Source of the DNA: Psychromonas sp. MB-3u-54
GTDB lineage: Bacteria; Pseudomonadota; Gammaproteobacteria; Enterobacterales; Psychromonadaceae
DNA length: 64,000 nucleotides
Assembly (NCBI RefSeq): GCF_002836415.1
Contig: NZ_PJBP01000085.1
Span: 1 to 64,000 of the forward strand
Direction: 5' to 3'
A program made the translations under genes and the position numbers. Positions 39,201 through 47,546 of this stretch are shown here, piece by piece. Each line of letters opens with the position of its first letter. The stretch's first letter is position 1. The notes under the pieces are model-generated. The model saw nothing but the letters and a program-made list of their open reading frames with translations. It was not told the origin of the DNA and made no database searches.

Positions 39201-40007
39201 AGAATCATACAGTAATGCTTCATTCGACATAATTTCACCATCGAATATACGAATGTCCATATCATTAGCCCGTTCACCAAAGAGCCCATCCATAAGATCA
39301 TTCATTCGAAAAGGTGAATATACCCAGCCCAGAATATGCGCTTGCCGTTCTGTGAGGGTTTTGTGCTTAGTGCCGTTCTGATAGATAGGGAGATACATCA
39401 AAAATCCCGCTTGATCTTGCTCGCCAGTCTCCTGTACCAGCTTTATCTTGCCTGACAGCTGAGGCAGCCCCGTATCAGTGGCTTTTTGCATGGCGGCATG
39501 TCGCACTGGCTCGCTGAACATATCATAGCCAAAAGCCCGCAGATTACGATCAATCAATGGCTCCAGGTAGACGATAGCGGTGGAAAAATCACCCTGCGCC
39601 TCGGGCCAAACAGTGTATTCAGGGAACCCTTGGCTACGAATGGATGCAATGTGCTGAGTTATTGTCGCTGATGGTATAATGAGGGATAATCCTACACCTT
39701 GTATGCCAGGGTAGTTCTTAGTTAAATTGAGCGTTGCAATATATTTTTTGAATTCATTACGTTCGATACTGTTTGAGGCGATGAATAAACCACTCGCCCC
39801 ATACAACACCTGCTGATAAATACGCATGCGATTATTGATAAGGCTGATGGCATCGCGTACACGAAAATCAAAATAGGTCTGCGTATTTTTTTTGAGTTCA
39901 ATCTTGGCGGTATCGAATGCCACATAGGTCATGAAAAACGTGACCAACAGCGTTAACAACGGCATCGCCACAGCTAAATTGAAGTGAAAATATTTAGTAA
40001 TTGTCAT
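36237..40007 (-). CDS. CHASE-PAS-PAS hybrid histidine kinase with REC and HPt
   Basis: 1256 residues in the BvgS/ArcB style. It has a membrane helix (about 12-33), an extracellular CHASE domain (about 75-290), a second helix (about 315-337) and two PAS domains (about 365-480 and 490-610). The HisKA domain has catalytic His in AMSHEIRTPMNG. The HATPase domain has NLTNNAIKFS and GGTGLGLTIA. A receiver-like domain without a clear phospho-Asp follows, then a real REC domain (LLLTDLHMPRMDG) and a C-terminal HPt with EAHKLKSSAR. It probably passes phosphate to the REC-EAL regulator encoded next to it. The C-terminal half of the gene is clearly more GC-rich than the surroundings. Confidence 0.93.
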   Translation of the reverse strand: MTITKYFHFNLAVAMPLLTLLVTFFMTYVAFDTAKIELKKNTQTYFDFRVRDAISLINNRMRIYQQVLYGASGLFIASNSIERNEFKKYIATLNLTKNYPGIQGVGLSLIIPSATITQHIASIRSQGFPEYTVWPEAQGDFSTAIVYLEPLIDRNLRAFGYDMFSEPVRHAAMQKATDTGLPQLSGKIKLVQETGEQDQAGFLMYLPIYQNGTKHKTLTERQAHILGWVYSPFRMNDLMDGLFGERANDMDIRIFDGEIMSNEALLYDSSGLNVTTNNALEATHVLHIADHPWTVRIRPLVLMTSRVKAVSPNLVAGIGIILSVLFTLLIWFLVSGRERAINTARYINKELSVERQRLSDIIDGTNAGTWEWNFQTGEVFFNDHWARIIGYELSELEPVSIATWLNFLHPDDAKLSIKRLQQHFSGELAYYECEVRMRHKDGHWVWALGRGKITTSTPDGKRLLMSGTHQDITEKKLASEKLQDSAARIKAILNTVVDGIITMNEDGIVESINPATEHIFGYSAAEVVGHNIKMLMPEPYRSQHDGYIKHHDAKDESKIIGINREFEGKRKDGSIFPMELGVSKVLLGKKKLFTGVVRDITERKRAKEALMVAKTEAEKANLAKSQFLAAMSHEIRTPMNGVIGMVDVLQQSSLKGFQADMVDTIRDSAFSLLSIIEDILDFSKIEAGKLDIEHEPMAVAEIVEKACFMLAHLAENKKVELTLFTDPAIPDITLGDANRLRQILINLTNNAIKFSSRSHHPGRVSIQALMTDTTMLEIRVIDNGIGMNESALSALFMPFYQANVTTTRRFGGTGLGLTIAHNLVQLMGGEITVQSTLNQGSTFSVRLPLKASNDVDLAQPQREASTGITPDRFTGLCCLVIGNAEGLADHLAAYLRAAGAVVDQSPSLAVAKKQVITTTSGPSVWLVDASNRPPSSAELRLIASARPEQTIRFVIIGRGTRRYPRWQDVNLSVSVDGNVLMRQTVLQAVAIAAGLAQPEVERLHAGKGEQSFVAPLRSDALAQGRLILVAEDNQINQKVIVQQLALLGFTADITSNGLEALARSHSGDYALLLTDLHMPRMDGYELTAAIRAEENGRRHLPIIAITANALKGEAQHRRDVGMDDYISKPVPLESLRVILEKWLPLAAAKPVDVSVLAALVGDDPVIISDFLQHFNDSATQIAAELTTACANGEALRAQAEAHKLKSSARAVGALVLGELCKEIELAAKASQLEALTVLKRRFEVEMAAVKIYLDRL

Positions 40008-40744
40008 TACAGTTTTATCATTTATGAGTGGGCCTCACTTAAAATAAGGCAACAGTATTAGGGATATAAGTACCCGCAATAGTATCATTCGATACAGCAG
40101 TTCTAGCAGCTTTAATTATTGAAAGTATTATGCTGAAAGCGAGACAAGATTTCTGCGGTGACTCCAACTTCAAGCCTGGCCAGAATTAATTAACTTCCTC
40201 TTGTGACCTTATTTATTGAAAAAGTGAGTGACGCACTCAAATCTATCAACCCCAATGCGCGCCTGACCCGATGTCAAAATTCTGGCCTCAGTATTTCTTA
40301 TCGGCCTGATTATCACCGAAACGTTCAACTGGGCCGCGTTAGGTCGACGAAGTCTCAATGAAGCTAAACCCAGCCACTTATGTTGGGTATTTTATTGTTC
40401 AAAAAGCCCATGGCAGCGATAGTTGCAAGCCATTATTAAAAATATCATTAAATATTACGTTATCACTCACGGCAACATTGCCTTAGACGATAGTGATAAA
40501 AACGCAGCTTGCATCAAAGGGGCTCATAAAGTCAAGAATAAAGCCATGGGCGGTTATTTTAACGGTCAAGAACGGGTATTTATGGTGCTGTTCACCGAGT
40601 GGATTACCTTTTTGATTGGCTTTCGATTTTAAGTACCTTGCAAAATGAGTTTAAATTGAGTTTAACTTAGCCACCCATCATTTTTGGCGAATATTTTTCC
40701 ACTGGTCTGGTCTTTAGTTATCTTTATTTACTTTCAGGTGATGA
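40008..40744. other. Region upstream of the kinase, with IS remnant
   Basis: It holds the promoter region of the hybrid kinase (minus strand, next to 40008) and a truncated IS4-like transposase gene at about 40160-40632 (separate entry). The segment 40633-40744 is the upstream region of the HUH transposase copy. No intact gene. Confidence 0.6.
40160..40632 (+). pseudogene. Truncated IS4-like (DDE) transposase
   Basis: The readable parts are LIITETFNWAALGRRSLNEA and the later block LQAIIKNIIKYYVITHGNIA, followed by LDDSDKNAACIKGAHKVKNK and GGYFNGQERVFMVLFTEW. The first catalytic Asp region (ALDDSDK) is kept, but upstream stops and loss of the C-terminal two-thirds after 40632 make it a fragment. 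Assignment is by resemblance to the DDE transposases common in Psychromonas and Shewanella. Confidence 0.65.
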
Positions 40745-41652
40745 ATGATGGCCAAGCCAAGAAAAACCATTGTGAGCTTAGATGACACGCCTTACTATCA
40801 CTGCTGTTCACGTGTTGTGTGCAAAGCATTCTCGTGTGGCATTGATATCACAACAGGTGACAACTATGAGCATCGCCGAGAGTGGGTTGATTCTCGCATT
40901 ATTGAGCTTGCGACCATCTTTGCAATTGATCTCTGTGCTTATGCAGTCATGAGTAATCACTTACATGTTGTCCTTAAAGTGAATGCTGATAAAGCTGAAA
41001 GCTGGTTAAATAAAGCAGTGTTTGATCAATGGCACAAAGGCTTTAAAGGGACGGTACTGACGAAAAGTTTGTTAAAGGTGAAGACCTCAATGCGTTTGAT
41101 CTTGAAACCGTTCATGACTGCATTACCGAATATCGTCGACGTTTAATTGATATTAGCTGGTTTATGCGTTCACTCAGTGAGCCGATTGCCAGACAGGTCA
41201 GCTAAAGCTGTTCTCATTTATCCCTTATAAATGAGTGGGAAGGGCGCTTTAAATCTCAGGCATTACTTGATGAAGCCGCAATACTGGCTTGTATGGCGTA
41301 TGTTGATTTAAACCCGATTCGCACCAAGATAGCGACAACCCCTGAAACCTCAGATTACACCAGCATTCAACGCCGAATTCACTCCGTTATAAAAGGTGAG
41401 CAACCAGAATGACTGCCATTCGTAGGCAGTGAGCACCGGAACATGTCTAACGGGTTAATGTTCAGTGTGAAGGATTACATTATGCTTGTTGAAGAGACCG
41501 GCCGAATCATACGAGAAGATAAGCGCGGAGCCATCAGTTCAAACAGTCAAGATATCCTCAATAGACTTAATATTCCTGCAGACAATTGGCTTAAAATCAT
41601 GACCGAATTTGGTCATTTATTTAAAGGGGCGGTAGGTGCCATACGGCATTAA
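40745..41652 (+). pseudogene. HUH (IS200/RAYT-like) transposase, copy 3
   Basis: The full length of the gene is recognisable. The start MAKPRKTIVSLDDTPYYHCC, the HUH-type motif NHLHVVLK at about 40955 and the C-terminal VKDYIMLVEETGRIIREDKR are kept. Damage: a one-base loss near 41064 (KSLL instead of KFVKGE), an in-frame TAA at 41203-41205 within an inserted stretch that replaces the usual NKEDNCTGRF region, and an in-frame TGA at 41410-41412. It is the best preserved of three copies in the window. No flanking target duplication could be defined. Confidence 0.8.
41199..41224 (+). repeat. Dispersed word CAGCTAAAGCTGTTCTCATT (third copy)
   Basis: The 26-27-base word CAGYTAAAGCTRTTCTCATT plus TTTTCCC or TATCCC also occurs at 33752-33778 and 33900-33926. 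Two of the three copies lie inside the same region of the HUH transposase gene. It contains the small dyad CAGCT-AA-AGCTG. It may be a REP-like target of this transposase or a small inserted element. Confidence 0.7.
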
Positions 41653-42096
41653 CTGAATACTGTGAACATTTAGATTGAAAGCGGTGCCAAGGTGCAGCAA
41701 ACTGCCAACGCTGGTTGTGTGCTTAAAGTTGAATTCTTCAATTATCGGTAACTCATCCCCGCCTGATTAAGATCAAGCCTGTTCTGCTGATTTAAAACGG
41801 CCATCTTCCTCATATTTTACCCTCTAAGCCCCATTTATTGAAAACGTTCAATTGGTATGTATAAATAGTCATAACATTTTATCTAAATGAATGCAGAAAG
41901 AGGCTATGTTATTGGTTAGAAAAATGGGTGGCATCGTTCTTGATGGGTGGCATCGTTCTTGATGGGTGGCATCGTTCTTGATGATTTTGTAAGGTGCAAA
42001 GGGGGATTGCGACTTGAAAATTTTTTACTCTTTATCCGTTGAGATAATCTCATTTGCGCTCGCTTTCTCCCGATACCAATAGTTGCGCAAAATTGG
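41653..42096. other. Intergenic region with a 19-bp triple repeat
   Basis: Three perfect tandem copies of ATGGGTGGCATCGTTCTTG lie at 41924-41942, 41943-41961 and 41962-41980. The rest includes the decayed tail of the transposase (TEYCEHLDWKR in another frame at about 41650) and an AT-rich stretch before the PAS-GGDEF unit. Confidence 0.8.
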
Positions 42097-42309
42097 ATGA
42101 TTTTAGCCCTTGATTACGAGCGTGTCTTTGTTCATAATTCGGGACAAATAATGCTAATTAGCTTAACTTGCAAACATCTTATCGCTAGTTTTGACCTTGA
42201 TATTTATGCTGTAAATAGCAATGTGCTCATTTATCGAGCATCGAGTAATGATCTTCTGGCGAGAAAAACACAGCTAAAAATCGTGTACAAAGAAGGTTCG
42301 AATTTATGA
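42097..42309 (+). CDS. Possible 70-residue protein coupled to the GGDEF gene
   Basis: The frame begins MILALDYERVFVHNSGQIML, is 70 residues long and ends in an ATGA overlap with the start of the diguanylate cyclase gene. That overlap is the only support: no family, no clear ribosome binding site and no signal peptide were recognised. It may be only leader DNA in which GAAGG serves the downstream gene. Confidence 0.3.
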   Translation: MILALDYERVFVHNSGQIMLISLTCKHLIASFDLDIYAVNSNVLIYRASSNDLLARKTQLKIVYKEGSNL

Positions 42310-43289
42310 GGTTATCTTCCCTGGAAAAACATATTCAAGCGCTAAATCTCTATCTTAATTTCCATAAGGTTTGCTGGTGGATTATTGATATTGAAAACTC
42401 GCCCGGTCTATTTTATTGCAATCAGTATATGGAGGATGTTTTTAACCTTGATAAATCTTTACCCTATCACTCTGTTTCTGACACTTGCCCAATCGCTGGC
42501 GATTATCTTAAAAATGTTGAGCTAAAATCATCTCAGCAGGCGAAATTAATATTCGCTGAATATCAGGCCTTACTCAGTCAAGAAACCGAAGAGTACAAAA
42601 ATCAATTTCCCTATTCTGATCCAAGAACAAATATCACTTATTACTTTACAAGCCGAGCTAAGGTACTTGAACTGAACGATCAAGGTGAGGTCGCCATCAT
42701 TTATGGCGTTATTGAAGATACCACCGCAATCGAACGCCAGCACCGAAGGACAAAAGCACGACATAAGATGTTCAAAAGATTAAGTGAAACCGATCCATTA
42801 ACAGGGTTAGGTAATAAACGTTTTTTTATGAAATTACTCGATTTCAGCTTTGATAAAGCGCAACGAGATCAGACTGAGCTGGCGGTGTTAATGATAGATG
42901 TTGACTCTTTTAAGTTATATAACGACTCTTATGGTCACCTGAAGGGCGATCAATGCTTAAAGCAGGTTGCCGATGCCATTAAAAACGCCTTATCCAGAAA
43001 AACGGATATTGTTGCAAGATTTGGCGGAGAGGAATTTATTGTTTTTTTTACCGGGGCGAGTGCGCAGAAGACATTACAGTTAGCCGAGTTGATAAAAAAT
43101 AATGTTGAGTTATGTCAAATTACGCATCCAAAATCAGCTGTCTCTGATTATGTTACGGTGAGTATTGGCGCTTATATAAAAATTCCATCGATCGAAGATT
43201 CTGCGGCAGAAACATTCATTAAAAATGCTGATAAAAACTTATATAAGGCGAAATCATTGGGACGTAACAAAGCCGTTATTAATGAATAA
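42306..43289 (+). CDS. PAS-GGDEF diguanylate cyclase
   Basis: 327 residues. A PAS-like sensor (about 15-140) is followed by a GGDEF domain (about 155-325) with intact RFGGEEF. An RxxD inhibitory site (RKTD) lies exactly five residues before it, so it should make c-di-GMP and be feedback inhibited. No membrane segment is seen. It starts in an ATGA overlap with the preceding short frame; GAAGG lies upstream. It is the only undamaged, clearly active cyclase seen in this window. Confidence 0.92.
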   Translation: MRLSSLEKHIQALNLYLNFHKVCWWIIDIENSPGLFYCNQYMEDVFNLDKSLPYHSVSDTCPIAGDYLKNVELKSSQQAKLIFAEYQALLSQETEEYKNQFPYSDPRTNITYYFTSRAKVLELNDQGEVAIIYGVIEDTTAIERQHRRTKARHKMFKRLSETDPLTGLGNKRFFMKLLDFSFDKAQRDQTELAVLMIDVDSFKLYNDSYGHLKGDQCLKQVADAIKNALSRKTDIVARFGGEEFIVFFTGASAQKTLQLAELIKNNVELCQITHPKSAVSDYVTVSIGAYIKIPSIEDSAAETFIKNADKNLYKAKSLGRNKAVINE

Positions 43290-43400
43290 AGTCTGTCATA
43301 TCACCCTTGTAAATTAAAAAATACAATGTCATTTTGAGATCTATCAATGTGATTTTATTCCTCAAATTATCAAGGTACCGTAATCTACTCAAGCTTTTCT

Positions 43401-44288
43401 TTATTTAAGAACACTGTGTAATAACCTGTATATCGAGTGGTAACGGTGTGCTAAATTTCGGTTCCTTTTTTGTACTAAATAAAGAGTTTCTTCCACTTTT
43501 TTTGCCGTTTTAACAATATAAAGACTCTTTTTTTGCGAGAAGTTTTCTACTGCACTTTCTGGCAGTACCGTAAACCCAAGCCCTTTAGCAACGGGAAGTA
43601 ATATTTGGTTAAGTTGATTGATATAGCTTGAGGTTGGTAACGCATTCAAATTTATATTCGCCAATTCTTTTTCCCCGCATAAATCAAAGTAAAGTGATAA
43701 GTAATGCATTGCATCAGGATGATCAATTAACCCACAGTTAAACAGCAACTCGGAGGTGATTTTTTTATTCTGATATGCCTTTGGCAGCAGCAAACATAAG
43801 GTTTCGCGACCAATGATTTCACTTTGATAAAAGCTACCATTTGGAATGTGGGTGACTATGCCCAAGTCGATATTACCGGATTGCACTTCACTTAATATTT
43901 TTTGATTGGGCGCCGCTTCAAGATGAATACTCAAATCCGGATATCGTTGTTGTAATAATAAAAGTTTCGGATAGATAAGCAACGCCAAAGATCCTGAACA
44001 AGATAAAGTACATTGTCCTGAATAGGGATTATCAAAACTCAAATTTTCGATTAGCTTTGCTTCATCTTCAGCGAATTTTAGCGCGTATTCATAAACCATT
44101 TTTCCTTGTTCAGTGAGTTCAAACCCCTTCTTTTCACGCCTAATTAGAGAATGACTGCACGCATTTTCCAGCTTTTTTATATGCTGACTGACACCCGGCT
44201 GAGTCATATTCAGCTTTTCAGCCGTTTGAGTAAAGTGGCCAACTTCTATCAAGGTTTTAAATGTATTAAGCCAAAGAGGATTGATCAT
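43401..44288 (-). CDS. LysR-family transcriptional regulator
   Basis: 295 residues with an N-terminal winged helix-turn-helix (TLIEVGHFTQTAEKLNMTQP, about 11-30) and a LysR substrate-binding domain (about 90-290). It is divergent from the gloA fragment and nemA across about 240 bases, the usual arrangement for a LysR regulator and its target, so it probably controls nemA. In E. coli nemA is instead controlled by the TetR-type NemR. The inducer is unknown. Confidence 0.9.
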   Translation of the reverse strand: MINPLWLNTFKTLIEVGHFTQTAEKLNMTQPGVSQHIKKLENACSHSLIRREKKGFELTEQGKMVYEYALKFAEDEAKLIENLSFDNPYSGQCTLSCSGSLALLIYPKLLLLQQRYPDLSIHLEAAPNQKILSEVQSGNIDLGIVTHIPNGSFYQSEIIGRETLCLLLPKAYQNKKITSELLFNCGLIDHPDAMHYLSLYFDLCGEKELANINLNALPTSSYINQLNQILLPVAKGLGFTVLPESAVENFSQKKSLYIVKTAKKVEETLYLVQKRNRNLAHRYHSIYRLLHSVLK

Positions 44289-44354
44289 GATGAGGTCGAC
44301 CTATGTTAATAACAAAAAATTATTGTAATAAGAATTAATGATAATTTCAAACAT

Positions 44355-44507
44355 ATGTTCGATCGGCGTATATTTCTCCTTATCGAAGAAAAAACATTAG
44401 GCGGCAACGTTATGCGTGAGTCGGGACAAGTTAAAGGCGGCGCAACGCATATTGCTTTTACTAGCCAGCCTGAGGGATACCAAATTGAGCTAATTCAAGC
44501 AAACTAA
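44355..44507 (+). pseudogene. gloA (glyoxalase I) 3' fragment
   Basis: The reading frame gives [13 protein letters not shown], then [20 protein letters not shown] and [17 protein letters not shown]. The part from GGNVMRE to ELIQ is the C-terminal quarter of lactoylglutathione lyase, with the metal-ligand Glu in the IELIQ strand. The N-terminal 90 or so residues are missing. It ends 19 bases before nemA. The E. coli order is nemR-nemA-gloA, so the same two functions are associated here but the gloA copy is a remnant. Confidence 0.8.
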
Positions 44508-44526
44508 TTCTCCAAGGAAAAAGATA

Positions 44527-45624
44527 ATGACAAACTTACTATTTCAACCCTTACAATTAGGCAGTATTCGACTCAAAAATCGTATTGTTATGGCGCCAAT
44601 GACGCGCGCTCGAGCCGATCAGCCGGGTAATGTGTCCCATAATATGATGGCTGAATACTATGCACAGCGTGCGACTGCAGGTCTTATTGTCACCGAAGGT
44701 ACGCAGATATCGGCACTCGGCCAGGGCTACGCCTGGACTCCCGGTATTTATACACCTGAGCAAATTGATGGCTGGCGGAAAGTTACCGATGCTGTTCACC
44801 ATAAAGGTGGCGTCATATTCGCTCAACTTTGGCATGTTGGACGTGTTTCTCACCCGGATAATACGGGAGGAGAACAGCCCATATCCTCTTCTGCAATAAA
44901 AGCTGAAAAGGTAAAAGTGTTTATCGATAACGGTACAGATCAGAATGGATTTGTTGACGTTGTCGAGCCGCGAGCAATGACAATAGAAGATATAAAGCAG
45001 GTAGTGGAAGAGTATCGTCAAGCTGCACTCAATGCGGTTGAGGCTGGATTTGACGGCATTGAACTGCATTCTGCAAATGGTTATTTGATCAATCAGTTTA
45101 TTGATTCAGAAGCCAACAATCGAACCGATCAATACGGAGGTTCCATCGAAAATAGATTGCGCTTTTTGGGAGAGGTTGTTGGCGCTATGGTTGATGCGAT
45201 AGGCGCTGACCGTGTTGGTGTACGTTTAGCGCCCTTTACATCTCTAAATGGTACCGTTGATGCCACGCCAATTGAGACATACACGGCAGCGGCGGTTTTA
45301 CTTAATACACACAAGATTGTTTATCTTCATATTGCAGAAGTTGATTGGGATGATGCACCCGATACGCCGCAAGCATTTAAACAAGCCGTACGTGAAGCCT
45401 ATCAAGGCGTTCTAATTTATGCCGGTCGCTATCATGCCGAGAAAGCTGAACAGGCTATTACTGAAGGCGTCGCCGATATGATTGCTTTCGGGCGATCCTT
45501 TGTGGCTAACCCGGATCTTCCAAAGCGTATTAAGGAAGGTTATCCATTAGCAGCGCACGATCCGGAGACTCTGTTTGGTGGTGCACAAAAGGGGCTGACT
45601 GATTACCCGGAATATAACCAGTAG
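44527..45624 (+). CDS. nemA: Old yellow enzyme, N-ethylmaleimide reductase type
   Basis: A 365-residue FMN-dependent ene-reductase forming a TIM barrel. Motifs are RIVMAPMTRARA near the N-terminus, FAQLWHVGRVSHP, the catalytic region ELHSANGYLINQF (His/Asn pair) and RLAPF near residue 236, and MIAFGRSFVANPDLP at the C-terminal phosphate-binding site. It reduces activated double bonds such as those in maleimides and quinone-like electrophiles, using NAD(P)H in the cytoplasm. AAGGAAAAAG precedes the ATG. A LysR gene is divergent upstream. Confidence 0.93.
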   Translation: MTNLLFQPLQLGSIRLKNRIVMAPMTRARADQPGNVSHNMMAEYYAQRATAGLIVTEGTQISALGQGYAWTPGIYTPEQIDGWRKVTDAVHHKGGVIFAQLWHVGRVSHPDNTGGEQPISSSAIKAEKVKVFIDNGTDQNGFVDVVEPRAMTIEDIKQVVEEYRQAALNAVEAGFDGIELHSANGYLINQFIDSEANNRTDQYGGSIENRLRFLGEVVGAMVDAIGADRVGVRLAPFTSLNGTVDATPIETYTAAAVLLNTHKIVYLHIAEVDWDDAPDTPQAFKQAVREAYQGVLIYAGRYHAEKAEQAITEGVADMIAFGRSFVANPDLPKRIKEGYPLAAHDPETLFGGAQKGLTDYPEYNQ

Positions 45625-45660
45625 GTTATAACCGCCAAGCATCGCCTAACATCTACTCTC

Positions 45661-45696
45661 TAAGAGCAACCCTGCACATATGCGAGATTGCTCTTA
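45661..45696 (+). terminator. Hairpin after nemA
   Basis: TAAGAGCAA (45661-45669) pairs perfectly with TTGCTCTTA (45688-45696). The loop is long (18 bases) and only a weak T-rich tail follows, so termination is likely but not certain. Confidence 0.5.
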
Positions 45697-45708
45697 AACT
45701 TCTATGAC

Positions 45709-45928
45709 CTAGTGTCTTCGGACTTAAGTTTGCATTATAAATTAACAACCTGACAAACCATAACCAATTGATAAAAGGCGTATAGACAATAACTTTTTCT
45801 ATATGAACTTATGTCGGTTACCACTCACTTTTTCTCTGTGTAGCGCTGCCCTCTGTGGTAGTACAAAGAATGACCACGCACACTTGATCATGAAAATGAA
45901 TGTTCGTATTTAAGTCCGAAGGCACTAG
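45709..45928. mobile_element. MITE-like element with 15-bp terminal inverted repeats
   Basis: CTAG-TGTCTTCGGACTTAA at the left end (45709-45727) and its inverted copy TTAAGTCCGAAGGCA-CTAG at the right end (45910-45928) differ at one base. CTAG at both outer edges may be a target duplication. The 220-bp interior has no reading frame. This is the structure of a non-autonomous element, perhaps moved by an IS5-type transposase because that group often targets CTAG-like sites; this last point is inference. Confidence 0.75.
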
Positions 45929-46046
45929 TTTAAATTTATTTATCAAAGACATACAGTGTTACAAAAGTTATAATAAAAGCAAGTTGTTGTGATTTCTTTT
46001 GAAATATTTCGTGACTGCCTGACAATCCCTAACAAGAGAAAACACT

Positions 46047-46892
46047 ATGCGCGGAGAATTTCATCTATTACTGGCAACACTGCTTGCGGCTGTTGGATGG
46101 ATTGCATCAAAATCAGTTGTTGTAGAGATGCCTGGTGATATTTTTATTGCTGCTAGATTTCTGATTGCCAGTCTTATTTTATTTCCTTTTTGCTACCGAA
46201 ATGTGCTTAGTTTGAATACAAATCAAGTGATTTCAGCTTGCGCTGTTGGCCTTGTTTTAGCGCTCTCAATGCAGGTCTGGGTGTATGCTGTTTCTATCAC
46301 TAACAGCCTTTCAGGGGGCGCTTTTATTATGAGTTTGGCCATGATAATTGCTCCCTTTACTTCATGGCTATTTTTTCAAACAAGACCCAATAAGGCCTTT
46401 TGGTTGGCATTACCGGTTGCCATAATCGGAATGATGCTGCTGACGCTGTCTAATGGTTGGCACGTTGAGAAAAGTCAGTGGTATTTTTTACTCGCTTCAG
46501 CATTAATTTCCGTCTATTTTGTGTTTAATAAAAAAGTGACAAAAGATGTTAAGCCGTTAGTCTCTATATGTTTACAACTATTCACCGTCGGGATCAGCAG
46601 TGCAATTTTTGTTTCCTTGACCCAGCACGCCCCCTACGAACTAAGTAACAGCGTTATAGGCTGGTTTATTGTGTCTACCATTGTCGCAACCTCACTGCGT
46701 TATTTACTTCAGGCAGTAGGGCAGTATTCAGTGAATATAGAAACCGCTTCATTGATTATGATTTTAGAGCCTATTTGGACATTAATACTCAGTATAACAA
46801 TGTTGGGTGAGACAGTTGAGCCGCAAAAAATAATAGGTGCCAGTGTTATTTTCTTATCGTTATTTGTTTATACGAAGCTTTCAAGGCGATAG
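46047..46892 (+). CDS. DMT-superfamily (EamA) membrane transporter
   Basis: 281 residues with ten predicted membrane helices in two EamA halves (about 1-135 and 140-280). The second half ends in the typical ETASLIMILEPIWTLILSI and IIGASVIFLSLF motifs. It is probably a metabolite or drug efflux carrier of the inner membrane; substrate cannot be predicted. It starts after CTAACAAGAG and follows the MITE-like element, with no co-directional neighbour. Confidence 0.9.
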   Translation: MRGEFHLLLATLLAAVGWIASKSVVVEMPGDIFIAARFLIASLILFPFCYRNVLSLNTNQVISACAVGLVLALSMQVWVYAVSITNSLSGGAFIMSLAMIIAPFTSWLFFQTRPNKAFWLALPVAIIGMMLLTLSNGWHVEKSQWYFLLASALISVYFVFNKKVTKDVKPLVSICLQLFTVGISSAIFVSLTQHAPYELSNSVIGWFIVSTIVATSLRYLLQAVGQYSVNIETASLIMILEPIWTLILSITMLGETVEPQKIIGASVIFLSLFVYTKLSRR

Positions 46893-47174
46893 CCTGTTTT
46901 TATGAGGGGCGCTGATAAGTGAGAAATGAATATTAATTTGAAAAGGCAAAAGCCCATTTACTTTTAGTCTAATACTTTGATTTATCGACTTTTCCGAAAG
47001 TATGCTCTTTGCAAACTGGGTGTCTAACGCATCAATATTTTCATTACAGTGATTTTGAAAAGATTCCGGTGAAGTTACTGTGATATGACAGATTTGAATA
47101 ATTTCATAGTGCTCACTTTGATTTATAACAGGTTCCGGTTAAGGGCTTCCTAGTGAGCGTAGCGAACGACTTCG

Positions 47175-47546
47175 TTAGGTGTCTTTAACTTCGATCCATG
47201 GCGCTAGTTTTCTCTCTAAATTACCAAAAATCTTAAAGTGACGGCGATGAAATTTAAGATCGGTTCTTGCTTTTTGTAGCCGCTCAGCAAGTAGGGCTGC
47301 ACATGTGTTCTTTATTTCTATTTCTAAGCTGTCTGATTCAATACTTTCACCTAATAGGTGACAAACGGCCATAAACGGAGCCATGCTATCTTTTCGGAAG
47401 TATGCATGCTTACGCAGCAAATTGAGCTGTTCCATATTTGATGGCAGTTGGCATATAGTTTTTGTAAAATCCTGATCTCGGTGCTGAGCTAATAGCTCTG
47501 CCTGCACTTTCGAGATAAAAAATCTAAGCTTTAATGCTTCAAACAT
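47175..47546 (-). CDS. Hypothetical protein, 123 residues
   Basis: A soluble, mostly helical, basic protein that I do not recognise. Features are the start MFEALKLRFFISKVQAELLA, a central helical region with two Cys, and a basic C-terminal part RLQKARTDLKFHRRHFKIFG. There is no signal peptide or membrane segment. A good ribosome binding site (AGGAGC) lies seven bases before the ATG on the minus strand, which supports it as a real gene. It has no co-oriented close neighbour. A role cannot be assigned. Confidence 0.6.
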   Translation of the reverse strand: MFEALKLRFFISKVQAELLAQHRDQDFTKTICQLPSNMEQLNLLRKHAYFRKDSMAPFMAVCHLLGESIESDSLEIEIKNTCAALLAERLQKARTDLKFHRRHFKIFGNLERKLAPWIEVKDT

